Shown: one piece after another, positions 45,690 to 57,585 of the stretch
Numbering within the stretch: position 1 is the first letter of the stretch
How the letters are laid out: each line of letters starts with the position of its first letter
Origin: Engraulis encrasicolus
Taxonomy: Eukaryota; Chordata; Actinopteri; Clupeiformes; Engraulidae
DNA: 64,000 nt
Reading direction: 5' to 3'
NCBI RefSeq assembly: GCF_034702125.1
Contig: NC_085868.1
Coordinates: forward strand, 27,019,201-27,083,200
Position numbers and translations under genes: made by a program
The notes under the pieces: generated by a model
The model's database searches: none
What the model was told of the DNA's origin: nothing
Seen by the model: only the letters and a program-made list of their open reading frames with translations

Positions 45690-45952
45690 CAGTGTTTTTT
45701 TTCCAACACTGGGGTATGGGGTCACCTGGAATTCCAATGGGCTCCCCTGAAATGTCTAGGTGTGAAATAAAAAAACACCAATAAATATCACTAATTAACA
45801 ATCCATAGCTATTGTAGTCTTATACTGTCAGAAATATCCACTTTTTTATAGCCAGCAAGTTTGCTCAGTCATGGTTTTGGTTGTGAAAAAAATGTGGTCC
45901 CCAAAAGTTCAGGATAAAATGGTCCCAGTGCAAAAAGTGTTGGGAACCACTG
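45690..45952. mobile_element. Second hAT-type MITE, abutting the first
   Basis: Starts CAGTGTTTTTTTTCCAACACTG and ends GTGTTGGGAACCACTG. Flanks CTATATGT (45682-45689) and CTATATGC (45953-45960) match at 7 of 8. Different body from its neighbour. Confidence 0.75.
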
Positions 45953-48900
45953 CTATATGCCCTAAATCGAGCGTTAGCGTTAGTTCTGGCAGACCACGTA
46001 GTCAACGCTCCCTTTTGCCTATTGGCTGACGCCGACCTAACCCCTACAGCAGTCCTCTAATCAGCTGCGCTTTAGTTAATCAGCTGCTGCTCGCAATTGG
46101 ATGCTGGCTTTTGGCGCGCTTTATTTAAACTACCGAATTTGTTTTCCTGTCATTGCTTTTTGCTGCTTGTTTTGCTGCGTGCATAGCTTCTTTTGGTGCT
46201 TGCTTGCGTTGTGTTTAAACTAAATATCAGATGTTTTTCTTTCTTATCAACAATAGGGTTTCGTCTTCTGGTAGGCTGTGCGCTTTTCTTCATTTCATAG
46301 GCTTCATCTCTTTTGCCTTATCTCTCGATGTGAGCTCACTGGTCATATAGCCTACATTTTACGCACTTTCTCGTGTCGTGCCCCCGAATTTCTGGCGTTC
46401 AATCCAAGCTTCATGGATAGTTTATTTTGCTGGCTGTGAGTTCCCCATGGGAGCTGCCTTCGCTGATTTCCATATTGCATTTCCACTGCTTTTTGCGCGT
46501 TTGGAAGTAATGTGCTGTTTGGACGATATGCACTGTACCCGCGCTGCGTCAGCAGAGATTAATACTCTGATGGCTTGTCTTAAATTAACTAGGTTTCTTT
46601 GTCTCAAGATCGGAGCTGGTCGCTAACTGTTGCACATAGCTTTTAATAATGGTGGTTTTCTTTAGTTAGGTGGACCCTTTTGTCCACTCTCTCTCACGTC
46701 AAACCATAGCTTGCTGCCCAACGCCTGTTTTGAGTGCTAGTCGGGTGTTTTTCTCCAGTTGCTTACTAGATATGGTTTCATTACACTCAACCGAGGCTGA
46801 TTATTTCGGTTGGCTGCCCATTACATTTGCCCTGTGCAGGAGCTATACCGGTATTAGGGCTTGTTGTGAGGTGGCAAATCATGTAGGAATACTCCCCGGA
46901 TAAACGCATCCAAATGCATTCACGTGAGTCGTGGTAAATCGAGTCGTCTTTTGTTCTTTCGCGGGCTATAAATAAATCTTGCATGTCGATACGGCGCATA
47001 ATCTGACGAGATGCGTTTTTTCCTTATGCTCCGAACTGTTAACTAAATTGGCTCCCTTTGAACATAACTATAGTCGACGATGCGATTAGGCTATCCTAGG
47101 CTTTGTATTGCTGCATTACTTCACTGTCATCGCCGTTCATCTGATGTGCTGTAACAAGCCGCAGGTGTCTTCAATCATCCTTGGCGCGACGGACGCTGGA
47201 ACCATGCATTCGGGACTGCTGGTTATTTTTGTAATTGGGAGACTCCAGGTGTCCCGTAGTTGCTCCTTATTTCACTGGTATCGGTGTGTTATTCCTGTTT
47301 TCCTGATGTCATTTCAATAGTCAATTTTGTAAGTATTGATTAGGCCCAGTGTTCGGATGGACACCCACTGCGCGTTCGCTTGAGGAGTGGCAACCCTGTC
47401 TAATGCAATTTCGTACTACGTCACGAAAATAAATCTATAATATTCGTGATATCTTATAGGAGAGCCCCGTTTTCGTGACAGGGCTGCGTTTCCACAACCC
47501 ATGTATTTCAAGGTGGCGTTGGCTGGTCCAGCATTTTCCATGGCACTCCTGATGTACTGAATTCGTAAGCGCTAAACCGCTTGATAGTTTTGGGGGGTTT
47601 CAGTGGGCTCCATCATAACTGTTGTCTCTGCTGCATTACTGTATAAGTATGCCTACTGTAGGCCTGTCTGGCCAGTTGTGCTAGCTCTGTATCCTAGACT
47701 ATTAATGTTCTTGTGAACCATTGCTTCATGTTTGCTAGTCTAGGTGCTTGCAGTGTGTACGGTCATAGTCCTGGCTGGACTGTGTAGGTGCTCTGGCTGT
47801 GGCCTGGCTTTAGTGTGGTTGCTGCTTCATTCAGTGCTGGTGCCCTGTTTCGTGCTGGTATGTAGTCAGTCCTGTTTTGGCCAGTGTAGTGTAAGTATTT
47901 TGTCTGGAGTCCGTCATTACTACTAGCAAGGGGTGCATTGTCTTTGTTACTGGCTGATGTAGGCTGTGCTGGCATGGCTATATTGCTCATCTGTTAAAGC
48001 CTGGTTATATGCCTAACTGTGACCTTGCATGGCTGTGTATCTTCCTGCTAGCTCGGTTTGGTTGTGCAATAGTGCGTGTGCTGCCTGTATGGCATTATTA
48101 GCGCTTCCCCTCATTCCAGTCACTTTGGTTAAATGGCAACATCTATCTGCATAGTAAAATATCAACTGTAGGCTATTGTTACGTAATGTTGGCGTTCATG
48201 TTGGGTCATATTTAGCACGTTTAGGCCTTGTCATGCTTATGGAGCCGTGTTGTGGCCTCGGCTGGGGGAGGCTGCATCAGCGGTCATGTCGGCAGCGTCC
48301 TTTATACAATCAGTGTAGATCATGTTGGGCTCAGGATGTTGCCGTGTCTGGATAATTTTGTTGATTCCGTCTTTTTTGCTGCCAACTGCATAGTATACAT
48401 AGGCCTTGCTAATGCTGTTAGCTTCTGTGGTCTGTTGGCATTGTTCCCCGTGTAGTCATGGTGGCGCTGTTAGCTCATAGTCTGAATTAGCTCTGCTTGC
48501 TCGGCAAGTGTACTCTGTAGTGCTGCTCATGTTTTTGTTACTGGTCGCCTGTGTTGCTTCGTAGGACGGTAATTGTGCTGTCTGACTAATGTTCGCCCTG
48601 TTAGCATGTTGACTCTGTTGTTCATGGTAGCATTGATTGCCTTGAGTAGTCCACGCGCTGCAATTGCTATTGGCTCATACTCTGTCTAACTTCAGCTTGC
48701 TCACATAGTTTAACTGCATCGGGTCCTGCGCCCACCTCCAGTCATATTATCTATGCTGTCAGATCTGCTGGATTGTATTGTGGAGCTACTGTAACTACAG
48801 TGGGCTCACTTGGTTTAGTCTATCGGCTGCTTCATTGGTTGGTTTAGTGTCTAGCCAGCGACTGCCCGCTCATATTGTGTCAATGTAGCTTATGCTGACT

Positions 48901-49129
48901 GTCGCCATCTCCGGTCTCCTTGCTGCTCTCGGATAGGCTTTACCTATAGCAGTATCTGTCCATCATTCTAGCTTGGTTGCCGTCATCGAGGTCTAGCTTT
49001 TTGTGTGCTGTCATGTGGTCCTTGTCAGCCTGCTGTTTTTTCGGATCCTAGAGTAGCACCGATCCCGATGATCAGCCCATCTGATACTGGCTGCCTGGCC
49101 CATTTACAGCTGCTTCCCGCCTGGCTAGC

Positions 49130-49320
49130 CAGTTTACTGCTGCTGGCTGCCCGCTTAACCCATTGCTGCTGCTGCCCGCTTAACCCATTGCTGCTGCTGC
49201 CCGCTTAACCCATTGCTGCTGCTGCCCGCTTAACCCATTGCTGCTGCTGCTGCCCACTTAACCCATTGCTGCTGCTGCTGCCTGCTTAACCCATTGCTGC
49301 TGCTGTCCGCCTAGCCCAAT
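49130..49320. repeat. CTGCTGCTGCCCGCTTAACCC minisatellite
   Basis: Six or so units of about 27-30 bases combining a (CTG)n tract with CCCGCTTAACCCATTG; the (CTG)n length varies between units. Inside the long element. Confidence 0.9.
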
Positions 49321-49644
49321 GTTTCTGATGCCCACCAAGCCCATTTGCTGTTTTTTTTTTTTGCCAGCCTAGCCTATCTACTGCCCCTGGTCTGGTGTAC
49401 GTTACCCTAATGAATCTTGGCCAGTATATTTAACCATCTTCGACACTTTTTTTTTTTTTCTTATGTACATCATATATAGTTCATTCTGTCCGACAGCCAG
49501 TCTAGTCTATTATCTTACCCGTGTCTACTCTCAGCTGGTGGCATGGGGCGCTTAACCGCTAGTCTCGTGTGTTTTAGCTGCGGCCAAGCAATACGTAATG
49601 CTGGCAGGTAATTACATTTTACGCTACTCATTGGCTGGTGACTT

Positions 49645-49790
49645 AAAAAAAAAAAAAAGAAAATAAAAAAAAAAAATAAATAAATAAATAAATAAAATAA
49701 TAAATAAATAAATTAAAAAAATAAATAAAAATAAAATAGCCTAATAATAAAAACATAAATACAATTTAATAATAATAATAATAATAATCT
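49645..49790. repeat. A-rich (AAAT)n/(AAT)n tract
   Basis: Low-complexity A-rich run with AAAT and AAT repeats, inside the long element. Confidence 0.9.
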
Positions 49791-50412
49791 CCCCTTGACT
49801 TCTACAGGCCCATGTAACTGCTGCAGGCCTTGCCACCGCCTCTAGGCACGCTTTTTCTGCTTCTTTTTCTATCTGTATTGGCCACAATCTATCTGTATAT
49901 CTAGCTAGCTAGCTTTTTATTTTGCTGGTGCTGGGCTAGCTTTTTATTTTGCTGCTGCTGGGCTAGCTTTTCATTTTGCTGCTGCTGGGCAAGTAAATAC
50001 TCTGTGTCTCGGACCATATTCCGGTCTAGCATAGCACTCCTCTTTTAACATCAGGTATTACCGCAGTTCCATAACTAATGTCACGATATTCATTAATCGT
50101 TATTCACATTTGGTGGACTAATATTCTGTTTCGGGGGGTTGTAGATGCCCCGTTTCCAACTAATCCAATTGTTTGGGCTGCGTTTTTGGTATGGTCTGTT
50201 TGGGGGGTATGTTGCCTTTCCAGTTAAATGGAAGGCACTCCACCTGAGGATGCTGCTGTTCCCCGTCTTGGCTTCCATGGAGCTCATGGAGAAGCCGGGG
50301 AGCTTCCTCCGAACAGAGCCATACCGCCAAACACAAATATGCAATCAGAAATAAAGCTTCTGAAATGTATCTCTGTTTCTCGTCTCATTTTTGACTAGAG
50401 TGGATCTGACAG

Positions 50413-50915
50413 AAATCGAGCGTTAGCGTTAGTTCTGGCAGACCACGTAGTCAACGCTCCCTTTTGCCTATTGGCTGACGCCGACCTAACCCCTACAGCA
50501 GTCCTCTAATCAGCTGCGCTTTAGTTAATCAGCTGCTGCTCGCAATTGGATGCTGGCTTTTGGCGCGCTTTATTTAAACTACCGAATTTGTTTTCCTGTC
50601 ATTGCTTTTTGCTGCTTGTTTTGCACCCACCACCTCCCCTGCTCCACCAGACTTATCATTGCCAAACAATGTCATACTGTTGTCATTGTTGCTTGCTCTG
50701 TTCTAGGGGGTATGTTGCCTTTCCAGTTAAATGGAAGGCACTCCACCTGAGGATGCTGCTGTTCCCCGTCTTGGCTTCCATGGAGCTCATGGAGAAGCCG
50801 GGGAGCTTCCTCCGAACAGAGCCATACCGCCAAACACAAATATGCAATCAGAAATAAAGCTTCTGAAATGTATCTCTGTTTCTCGTCTCATTTTTGACTA
50901 GAGTGGATCTGACAG
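50413..50915 (+). mobile_element. Short copy of the AAATCGAGC element, head-to-tail with the long one
   Basis: 503 bases from AAATCGAGCG to GATCTGACAG, directly abutting the long form, whose last bases are also GATCTGACAG. Contains CGCTTTATTTAAAC (TATA-like) and AATAAAGCTTC (polyadenylation-like). Confidence 0.7.
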
Positions 50916-50931
50916 AAATCAAAGTTCCTGT

Positions 50932-50985
50932 TACTATTACTATTATTATGCCTATTATTATTATTATTATTATTATTATTATCAG
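50932..50985. repeat. (ATT)n microsatellite
   Basis: ACT/ATT trinucleotide run. Confidence 0.9.
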
Positions 50986-51994
50986 GCTATAACTTCGTGA
51001 TTAAAAGCATGTAAATCACATGCTTACTGAACTAGATTGACTAAATCTTAAACATAGCCTACAACACGTTAATCCAACGGGCTTTATTATAGCCTAGTTT
51101 TTGTTTCCTCAAACGCATGGGTTGGAATGGTGTGAAATGAAACTGGGAGCAGCAAAATTATCTCACTGTGTTGGCTGCTCTTTTTGATAGCCTACAGCAC
51201 CGGTAGCTACTGGACCAACTAGACTTTAAATTTGCGCGCACTGCACACTACTTGTGAATGCTCCTCGAATTATATTTTGACTTGATTACTTTGATTGTGA
51301 TTGCATTTTTTTGCGAAGTCATTGCGAAGACAGCGGGTTGGGAAACGCCAAAACAGCTCAAACAGCGACGTCTTTTAAACCACATGAGCTAGCAAACCGA
51401 GTGGCTATTTCACTATCGGATCCAAGAGGTTTCCTGTTAGCAATGCAAACTCCCGCATTTGAACGTTTTAAACAGCAGTCCATTTCGAAAAGCTGTAAGA
51501 AGTGTTGGCACAGAACATCCGACTGCATGCGCGCTTTGTAACTGTTGGCACCAGGGATCTGTGCGAAGCGATTCTGTTTTTTTTTCTGAGCTACGGGAGC
51601 AGAGATGGCTCAATCTTAGCCAACACGGAATTCAAGCAACATTGACCGTCTTTTTTGAAGTGCGTTCCCAATGGAGTTTGATGCTGTCTATCAGACAGGC
51701 TGTGGAAAAAATGAGCAGCTCTCACAATCATGCACTCGAACTCAGAAGCAAAATGCGAATGAAAGGGTTGAATGCATACTCGTACAGGTGCGCCCGTTTT
51801 ATTTTTCTTTCTCGCACAGTCAAAATTTTAGGCTCAATATGCGACCAATTGGTCTTAATGTACAGGCCCATTGTTCTTTTGTACTTCCATAACGTCTTTG
51901 CAAAATTTTTAGCAAATTTGATCCTTCTTTAAGAATGGCACATTAGGCTTTAAATTTCGAATGGCCGTGAATGGGTTGAATTTAGCTAAATCAG
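50986..51994. other. Intergenic stretch
   Basis: No gene supported. A 157-codon frame at 51459-51932 has no recognisable domain or codon pattern. Confidence 0.4.
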
Positions 51995-52335
51995 CAGTGG
52001 AAAGTGTATTTTGAGGTTGTTTTGATCAAATCTAGTAAGAAGAGTCGTTTTGAGGAATGCTCAAATTACCTTTTCACTTTCCCAGGTTTGAAACCCCTCA
52101 TGCAAATTTTTTGCAGCCTTCCTTTATATTCTAGGCACCATGTGCTAATCCTTTACCCACGTTCGAACAGCCATCTAAGTTACCCATCCTTCCCTACCCT
52201 AGCCATCTACCCATCCTTCAGACACGTTTTGGGTGCTTTATGTCCTGGGGAAGTGGAAAGGCAACTGGAGAATTCTCCCGAAGAACTTGCCGTACAAGTT
52301 TGAATCAAAACAACCTCAAAACACACTTTCAACTG
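51995..52335. mobile_element. MITE with GTGTRTTTTGAGGTTG ends
   Basis: Inverted ends of about 32 bases (CAGTKGAAAGTGTRTTTTGA core, then GGTTGTTTTGAT) with few mismatches; 341 bp, no ORF. Related to the relic at 3811-4065. Confidence 0.8.
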
Positions 52336-53569
52336 ATTTAGCAAAAAAAAATCCCTTTCACTGCTAATTAAGCGGGCTTGCGGAGCAAGGACCATGCAGA
52401 GCATGGCCCTTGCAGAGCAAGGCCCGATTATAGTAATCTCTAAGTCCTGTTTTATTATTATTATTTATTATTATAGCTTGGTCTTGTGCAGGGGCAGTAA
52501 AAATAGAAAATGGATCTCCTCCTAGGCCTTTCGAGATAGAGACACCGTTCAAACACTAAAACGACCGGCTCGGCTTGGAGATCGCGTACAGTTATAGGCT
52601 TCTCCGTGTCTCTTGTCGTTTTCCCGTTTTTGGCGATTTTGTTAAAGCCTGGGTCTCCATTGAAAACTATGGTGGAACCTTCATGAACCAAAGTTCCGCC
52701 ACTCTAGAGATTAGAGTGTAGGAGGCTTTTTCGGTCATAAAACATCAACACTTTCACCTAGAAGTTTAGTTGACGCGTTGTTAGCGAGCTCTATGTGATG
52801 TCTCCAAATTGTGAAAGTTTCATCTCCCAACTCCCAATACTTTTTAAATGGCAGGTTTGTAAAAAAAACAGGCCTGGCTCTATTAGTCAGGTTCATTACG
52901 TTTGGATCTGAACCTTTCGCTGGATTTTTATGGGGATTTGGAAAACTATACATTTTTGAAAAATATATTGTACAAGCAATCAGAAAAAACATGTTTCCAT
53001 TTGCACAAATGTCTGCATGGCGGCCATCTTGGATTTTTCAAAATGGCTTCCGAAAAACCATAATTTTGCAATATCTCAGCTTCTGAATGAGCTAAAACAT
53101 TGATTCAAACTGCTAAACCTACATTTTCAGGGTCACTGAATCTACTGGTGGTAGTTTTAATGTTCTCAGACAGTTTGTTACCATGCTAATTTATTTTAAC
53201 TGGTGGTTTACTGTATACTATCTACAAGTAGATGCATGTCTGTCAAGCCCACCATACAAAACATCCCAGCTAGAATGTGCAAAACAGTTTACGTGTCCAG
53301 CATTGTGCTGTATATATCCAAGCTTGCCTGTGCAAAGCTCATACCAGCTACATTGTGTCCAGTAAACAGGAGCAGTGCCATGTAGTGAATATATTGAATG
53401 TCAACAGGCGTTAAATTTTTGCCTTTTGCCTTCCTTCAGCATGCATGTATTTTCTGTATGATGATCCTGGAAACTGACTGCAAGGCACAGTTACAAATCA
53501 AGTAATAAATTGGTGTTATTAATATTGTTAATGCACATACTGTCATTAACTGGTGTTGGTGATGGTGGT

Positions 53570-54650
53570 GGAGTGTAACGGTGCGGGTTCTGTTTGCTGT
53601 TTGTTCTGGTTATAATCATGGGTGAAGACCATCGAGGTGAACAAGAGGCATTATCAAGCATTATGAGCTCATTAACTGGAAGCTGTGTGTTCTATGCCAG
53701 TCTGACGATGCCAAAAGGTGGCTCTGGTCCAGAATCCAAGATTAGACGCCGATGGACATGTACTGGAAGTAGTTCAAGAGCGGGCCAGTCTGAGTGATGG
53801 GGGCTATGTTAAAATCAAAAGACGACTGCAGAACTGCACTAGACAGGCCACACCCTCCCAGTGTTGCAGCACCTTCAGCATTGCTTCTAGGCAGGCCAAG
53901 AGAAATGTAAGTATTGTTTCTGATCTCCAAAAAATCGGAAACTCCACTCACTTGGTCAGTCAACCAGTAGCAGACCTAAGGAGGCAGATCAACCATGCCG
54001 TTTGGGAAATGCTAATTGTTATGGACTTGGTCAGACCAAGTCTCGAAAAATTACTGAAAAATGACTGACCCAGGCCCCTCAGCATCTGATTCTTCTCCAC
54101 CATCCACAAGATTTCGTACGAGTCCACTCGATAAGAAACCATGCTTCTTCTACCAAAAGGACGATAGTGTACTGCTTTATCAGGTCAAAATTGCAAATGG
54201 CGGTAAAACTCTAAAGGCTGCTGTAAAGTCCCAGAATCCCACCCTGAAAACAAGAATGACCACCAGAATCTCAGCAGATGATGCACATTCAATTGCTGTC
54301 CAATATCACAAAGATTGCATTCAGTAGAAAGTGGCTGAAAAAGAGAATCCTCACAGTCTTGCCATAACTGAAGTCTGTCTGTTCTAAATGACCGAAAGAA
54401 GTCAAAAGCCCCTACTATCCAGAAGCACGTGAAGAAAACATGGTTCATGCTGCAATGACAACTGATGAATATGATAACATGAAAGCAATTTACAAAGCAG
54501 CACAGGTGGCAAGGACGAACATTGCAACCTTCACCAAGACAGGCCAGGGAACAGATGCCATACAAGTATCCAGCAACATCAATGATGTCCCAGCTGAATT
54601 GTACAGGGTGTGTCTCTCTTTCGGCCACTTTCTACTGAATGCAAGTTCAT
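53570..54650 (+). pseudogene. Fragment of an unidentified repeat-borne gene (left arm copy)
   Basis: The plus strand shows broken coding: HRGEQEA, later KKPCFFYQKDD, then RISADDAHSIAVQYHKDC before a stop, and NMKAIYKAAQVARTNIATFTK with NDVPAELY near 54480-54610. The C...YHKDC spacing suggests a zinc-binding module. I recall similar uncharacterised multi-copy fish proteins but cannot name the family. Frameshifts and stops make it non-functional. Confidence 0.5.
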
Positions 54651-55500
54651 GATTCTCCAAGGCTTCTGAATCAAGCATGTTGACATACATTTTTTTAATG
54701 ATGTCCATGCTTTGTTTTGCGTTTCCACATCAATACGGTTGATCAGCTCAAGCAGACATGTTAACGTCAAGGCTTCTTTGAGAGTTGTATTTCTGTCAGG
54801 CCTGGGTCTCGCCGTACATGACACATGTTTTGTCCCACAATCTTTGTGATATCATACATCAATTGCATGTGCATCATATGTTGAGATGCGGGTGTTCAGT
54901 CTAGTTTTGAGTGTGAGATTCTGGGACTGTTCCAAAGCAGCCTTTGGAGATTTTCCGGCATTTGCAGTTCTGACCAGATAAAGTAGTTCACCATTGGCCT
55001 TTTGGCAGATGGAGCTTTGTTTCTTGACGAGTGGAGTGGAGAATTAGATGTTGAGGGGCCTGGGTCATCCATTTCTGTTCATCCTCTCTTCTTGCCACGC
55101 TTCTTGGCTGTGCACCGTCCTGTAGAAATTATGTGCATGTTGGTTGCTTGCATGCTGTATTTGAACCTTGTTGGTTGCACCTGAGTGACAGGAGAGATGC
55201 TAGACTGCATTCTGTGTCCCTGGTGTCTCAGCTGTGCAGTTCTGCAGTCGCCTTTGGATTTAACATGGTCCCAATCACTCAGACTGACCTTCTGTTGAAC
55301 TACTTCTCGTACATGTCCATTAGTGTCTAATCTTGGATTCTGGACCAGAACCACCATCTTGGCATCATCAGACTGGCATAGAATACACAGCTTCCAGTTA
55401 ATGAGCTCATGGGCTTGACATGTCTCTTGTTCACCTCGATGTGACCTCACCTGTGAACATAACCAGAACAAACAGCAAACAGAACCCTCACTGTTACACT
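54640..55500 (-). pseudogene. Fragment of the same gene (right arm copy)
   Basis: The minus strand carries the matching copy: HRGEQETCQAHELINWKLCILCQSDD (to about 55360), a DDAHAIDV-YHKDC segment with a stop near 54860, then LTCLLELINRIDVETQNKAW and MYVNMLDSEALENHE. It converges on the plus-strand copy and continues further through the domain there, so the two copies are truncated differently. Confidence 0.5.
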
Positions 55501-56549
55501 AAAGCACACTCACCAACACCAGTTAATGACATGCTCGTATGTGCATTAATAATATTAATAACACCAATTGATTTGTCACTCTGTCTTGCAGTCAGTTTCC
55601 AGTATTATCATACAGAAAATGCATGCATGCTGAAGGGGTTCCCCCAAATGAAAAAAATGAACACCTGTTGACACTCAAAACATTCACTATGTGGCGCTGC
55701 TCCTGTATATTGGATACAATGTAGCTGTGAGATTTGCACAGGCAAGCCTGTAAATGTACAGCAAAATGGTGGACATGTAAACTGTACCAGTTTTGCACAT
55801 TCAAGCTGGGATGTTTTAAATGGTGGGCCATCTACTCATAAATACTATAAATCAATAGTTCAAATAAATTGGTGTGGTAACAAAATGTCTGACAACAATA
55901 AAACTAACACCATTAGATTCAGTGACCCTGAAAATGTTGGTTAAGCAGTTAAAATCAATGTTCTAACTTATTCAGAAGCTGAGAAATGACAAAATATAGG
56001 TTTTTCGGACGCCATTTTGAAAAATCCAAGATGGCCGCCACCTGTGCAAATGGAAACATTCTTTTTCTGATTGCTTATACTATCTACTTTTCCAAATCCC
56101 CATAAAAATCCAGCAAAAATACATAATGAACTTGACTATATGGAGAATCCCATTCTCTCGAAAAGTGCATTTTTCAAGAGATCAGCGCATGTCCCACACG
56201 GAGGTCCATTTGTGCCTGAACCCTTTCACCTATAAACTTCATTCAAAGACTGTTAGAGAGATCACAAGCATGACTCCGATCTGTGAAAAGGACACGTGCC
56301 AACTCCTTTTAGTTTTTTTACAACGATGTTGTAAAGACAAAAAACTCATTCTCATCCTCTCCCCTGTCTAGAGCTCAATACTAACTGTCTTTCAGTCAAT
56401 CACAACAGGTGCAGCCAATGAAGTGTTCCATTTCAACTGTCACTGTCTCAAGATTCTATTCTTAACGAGCAGGTGCGAGCAACCATTCTAGAAGTCTATT
56501 GTTCAGCTCTGCAATGCAATGTAATATAGTCTTGCTGGACAATGCATGA

Positions 56550-57330
56550 CAATTAGCTGCTTGGCTTAGTGGTAATGCATGCCGCTGCATTAGAGAGATG
56601 GAGGTTGAGGGTTCGAATCCCACCCGAAGCCATGTTGATTTTCTAAAATATATCATATGCAGCGTTCCTTGGCCGACTTAAAATGCCATGTATATCATTT
56701 AGTATGGATGGCAAATGTGCTGAATTACAGATATTGAGGTTGGGGGTTCGAAACCCAGTCAAAGCCATGTTGATTTTCAAAATTATATCATATGCAGTGT
56801 TCCTTGGCCAACTTAAAATGCCATGTATGTCATTAAGTATGCATGGCAAATGTGCTGGATTACAGATATGGAGGTTGGGGGTTCGAATCCCAGTCAAAGC
56901 CATGTTGATTTTCAAAATTATATCATATGCAGTGTTCCTTGGCCAACTTAAAATGCCATGTATGTCATTTATTATGCATGGCAAATGTGCTGGATTACAG
57001 ATATGGAGGTTGGGGGTTCGAATCCCAGTCAAAGCCATGTTGATTTTCAAAATTATATCATATGCAGTGTTCCTTGGCCAACTTAAAATGCCATGTATGT
57101 CATTTAGTATGAATGGCAAATGTGCTGAATTAGGGATATGGGGGTTGGAGGTTCGAACCCCAGTCGAAGCCATGTTGATTTTCAAAATGATATCATATGC
57201 AGTGTTCCTTAGCCAACTTCAAATATCATCTATTGTATGTCATTTAATATCAATGGCAAAGGGGTTGGATTACAGATATGGAGGTTGTGAGTTCTAATCC
57301 CGCTCGAAGCCATGTTGATTTTCAAAATTA
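56550..57330 (+). repeat. tRNA-like 135 bp tandem array, block A
   Basis: Six units with the B-box GGTTCGAATCCC or variants at 56612, 56747, 56882, 57017, 57152 and 57292, spaced 135 bp (last 140). The first unit has a fuller tRNA-like head (TTGGCTTAGTGGTAATGC as A-box and D-loop). Later units keep only the T-arm part plus a shared spacer. Confidence 0.85.
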
Positions 57331-57585
57331 TATCATACGCAGTGTTCCTTAGCCAACTTAAAATACCATGTATGTCATTTAGTATATCCCCAAAACGCAG
57401 AGCTACAACACTTTCAAGATGGCTGAATCCAAGATGGCTGAATTGTTTGGCCCATAACTTCTGACTGGGTGGATGGAGTTTTTCCAAGATTTCTTTTAGC
57501 TTTGTTTTCTCAATAGTACTTTGTTTCATCTCTGCCCCAAAAGGCAAGCCCGCTTCCAGCATTTTCTGTGAGAATGCATTTCTAG

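Larger units (their letters stand above)
45964..50412 (+). mobile_element. Long form of the AAATCGAGC element (4.45 kb, non-coding)
   Basis: The first 210 bases (to about 46175) match the start of the short copy at 50413, and the last 200 or so (from about 50205) match its end. The 4 kb between replaces the roughly 100 bases found there in the two short copies. The internal part has no long ORF, is GT/CT-rich, and contains a minisatellite and A-rich tracts. It resembles a large non-autonomous retroelement derivative, but no primer-binding site or coding relic was recognised. Confidence 0.55.
52884..56138. mobile_element. 3.26 kb element with convergent gene-fragment arms
   Basis: Ends TAGTCAGGTTCATTACG and the inverted CATAATGAACTTGACTA. 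Flanks are TAT (52881-52883, 56139-56141). The two arms, about 52884-54340 and 54830-56138, are diverged reverse complements for most of their length. Example: TTCTGTTTGCTGTTTGTTCTGG at about 53588 and its complement at about 55466. Blocks B and C show the same site uninterrupted (GGCTCTATGGAG). Confidence 0.8.
52370..57585 (+). mobile_element. Rolling-circle-like repeat block A (interrupted)
   Basis: Starts with the 12-mer AAGCGGGCTTGC (52370-52381). It ends with the complementary GCAAGCCCGCTT (57544-57555), a hairpin (stem GCATTTTC/GAGAATGC, loop TGT, 57559-57577) and ATTTCTAG (57578-57585). This matches the plan of Helentron-related HINE elements: subterminal inverted repeats, a central tandem array and a 3' hairpin. 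It is about 1.96 kb without the element at 52884-56138. No Rep/helicase coding is present. Confidence 0.65.

Noticed and set aside
45964..50915. Standard LTR retrotransposon with two LTRs
   Set aside because: The putative LTR is complete only at 50413-50915. The left counterpart is split, with its first part at 45964-46175 and its last part at about 50205-50412. No gag/pol relic or primer-binding site was seen.
51459..51932. 157-codon open frame
   Set aside because: No homology I recognise, no splice or codon evidence, in repeat-rich DNA.
56570..56640. Functional tRNA gene
   Set aside because: The A-box and B-box are present, but the acceptor strands do not pair well and the anticodon arm is irregular. 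Better described as a tRNA-derived repeat unit.
56643..57297. Long open frames on both strands (180 and 204 codons) and similar ones in 58594-59107 and 60308-60827
   Set aside because: They arise from the 135 bp tandem repeat, a multiple of three, and contain the B-box sequence. Overlapping frames on both strands with no known domain argue against real proteins.
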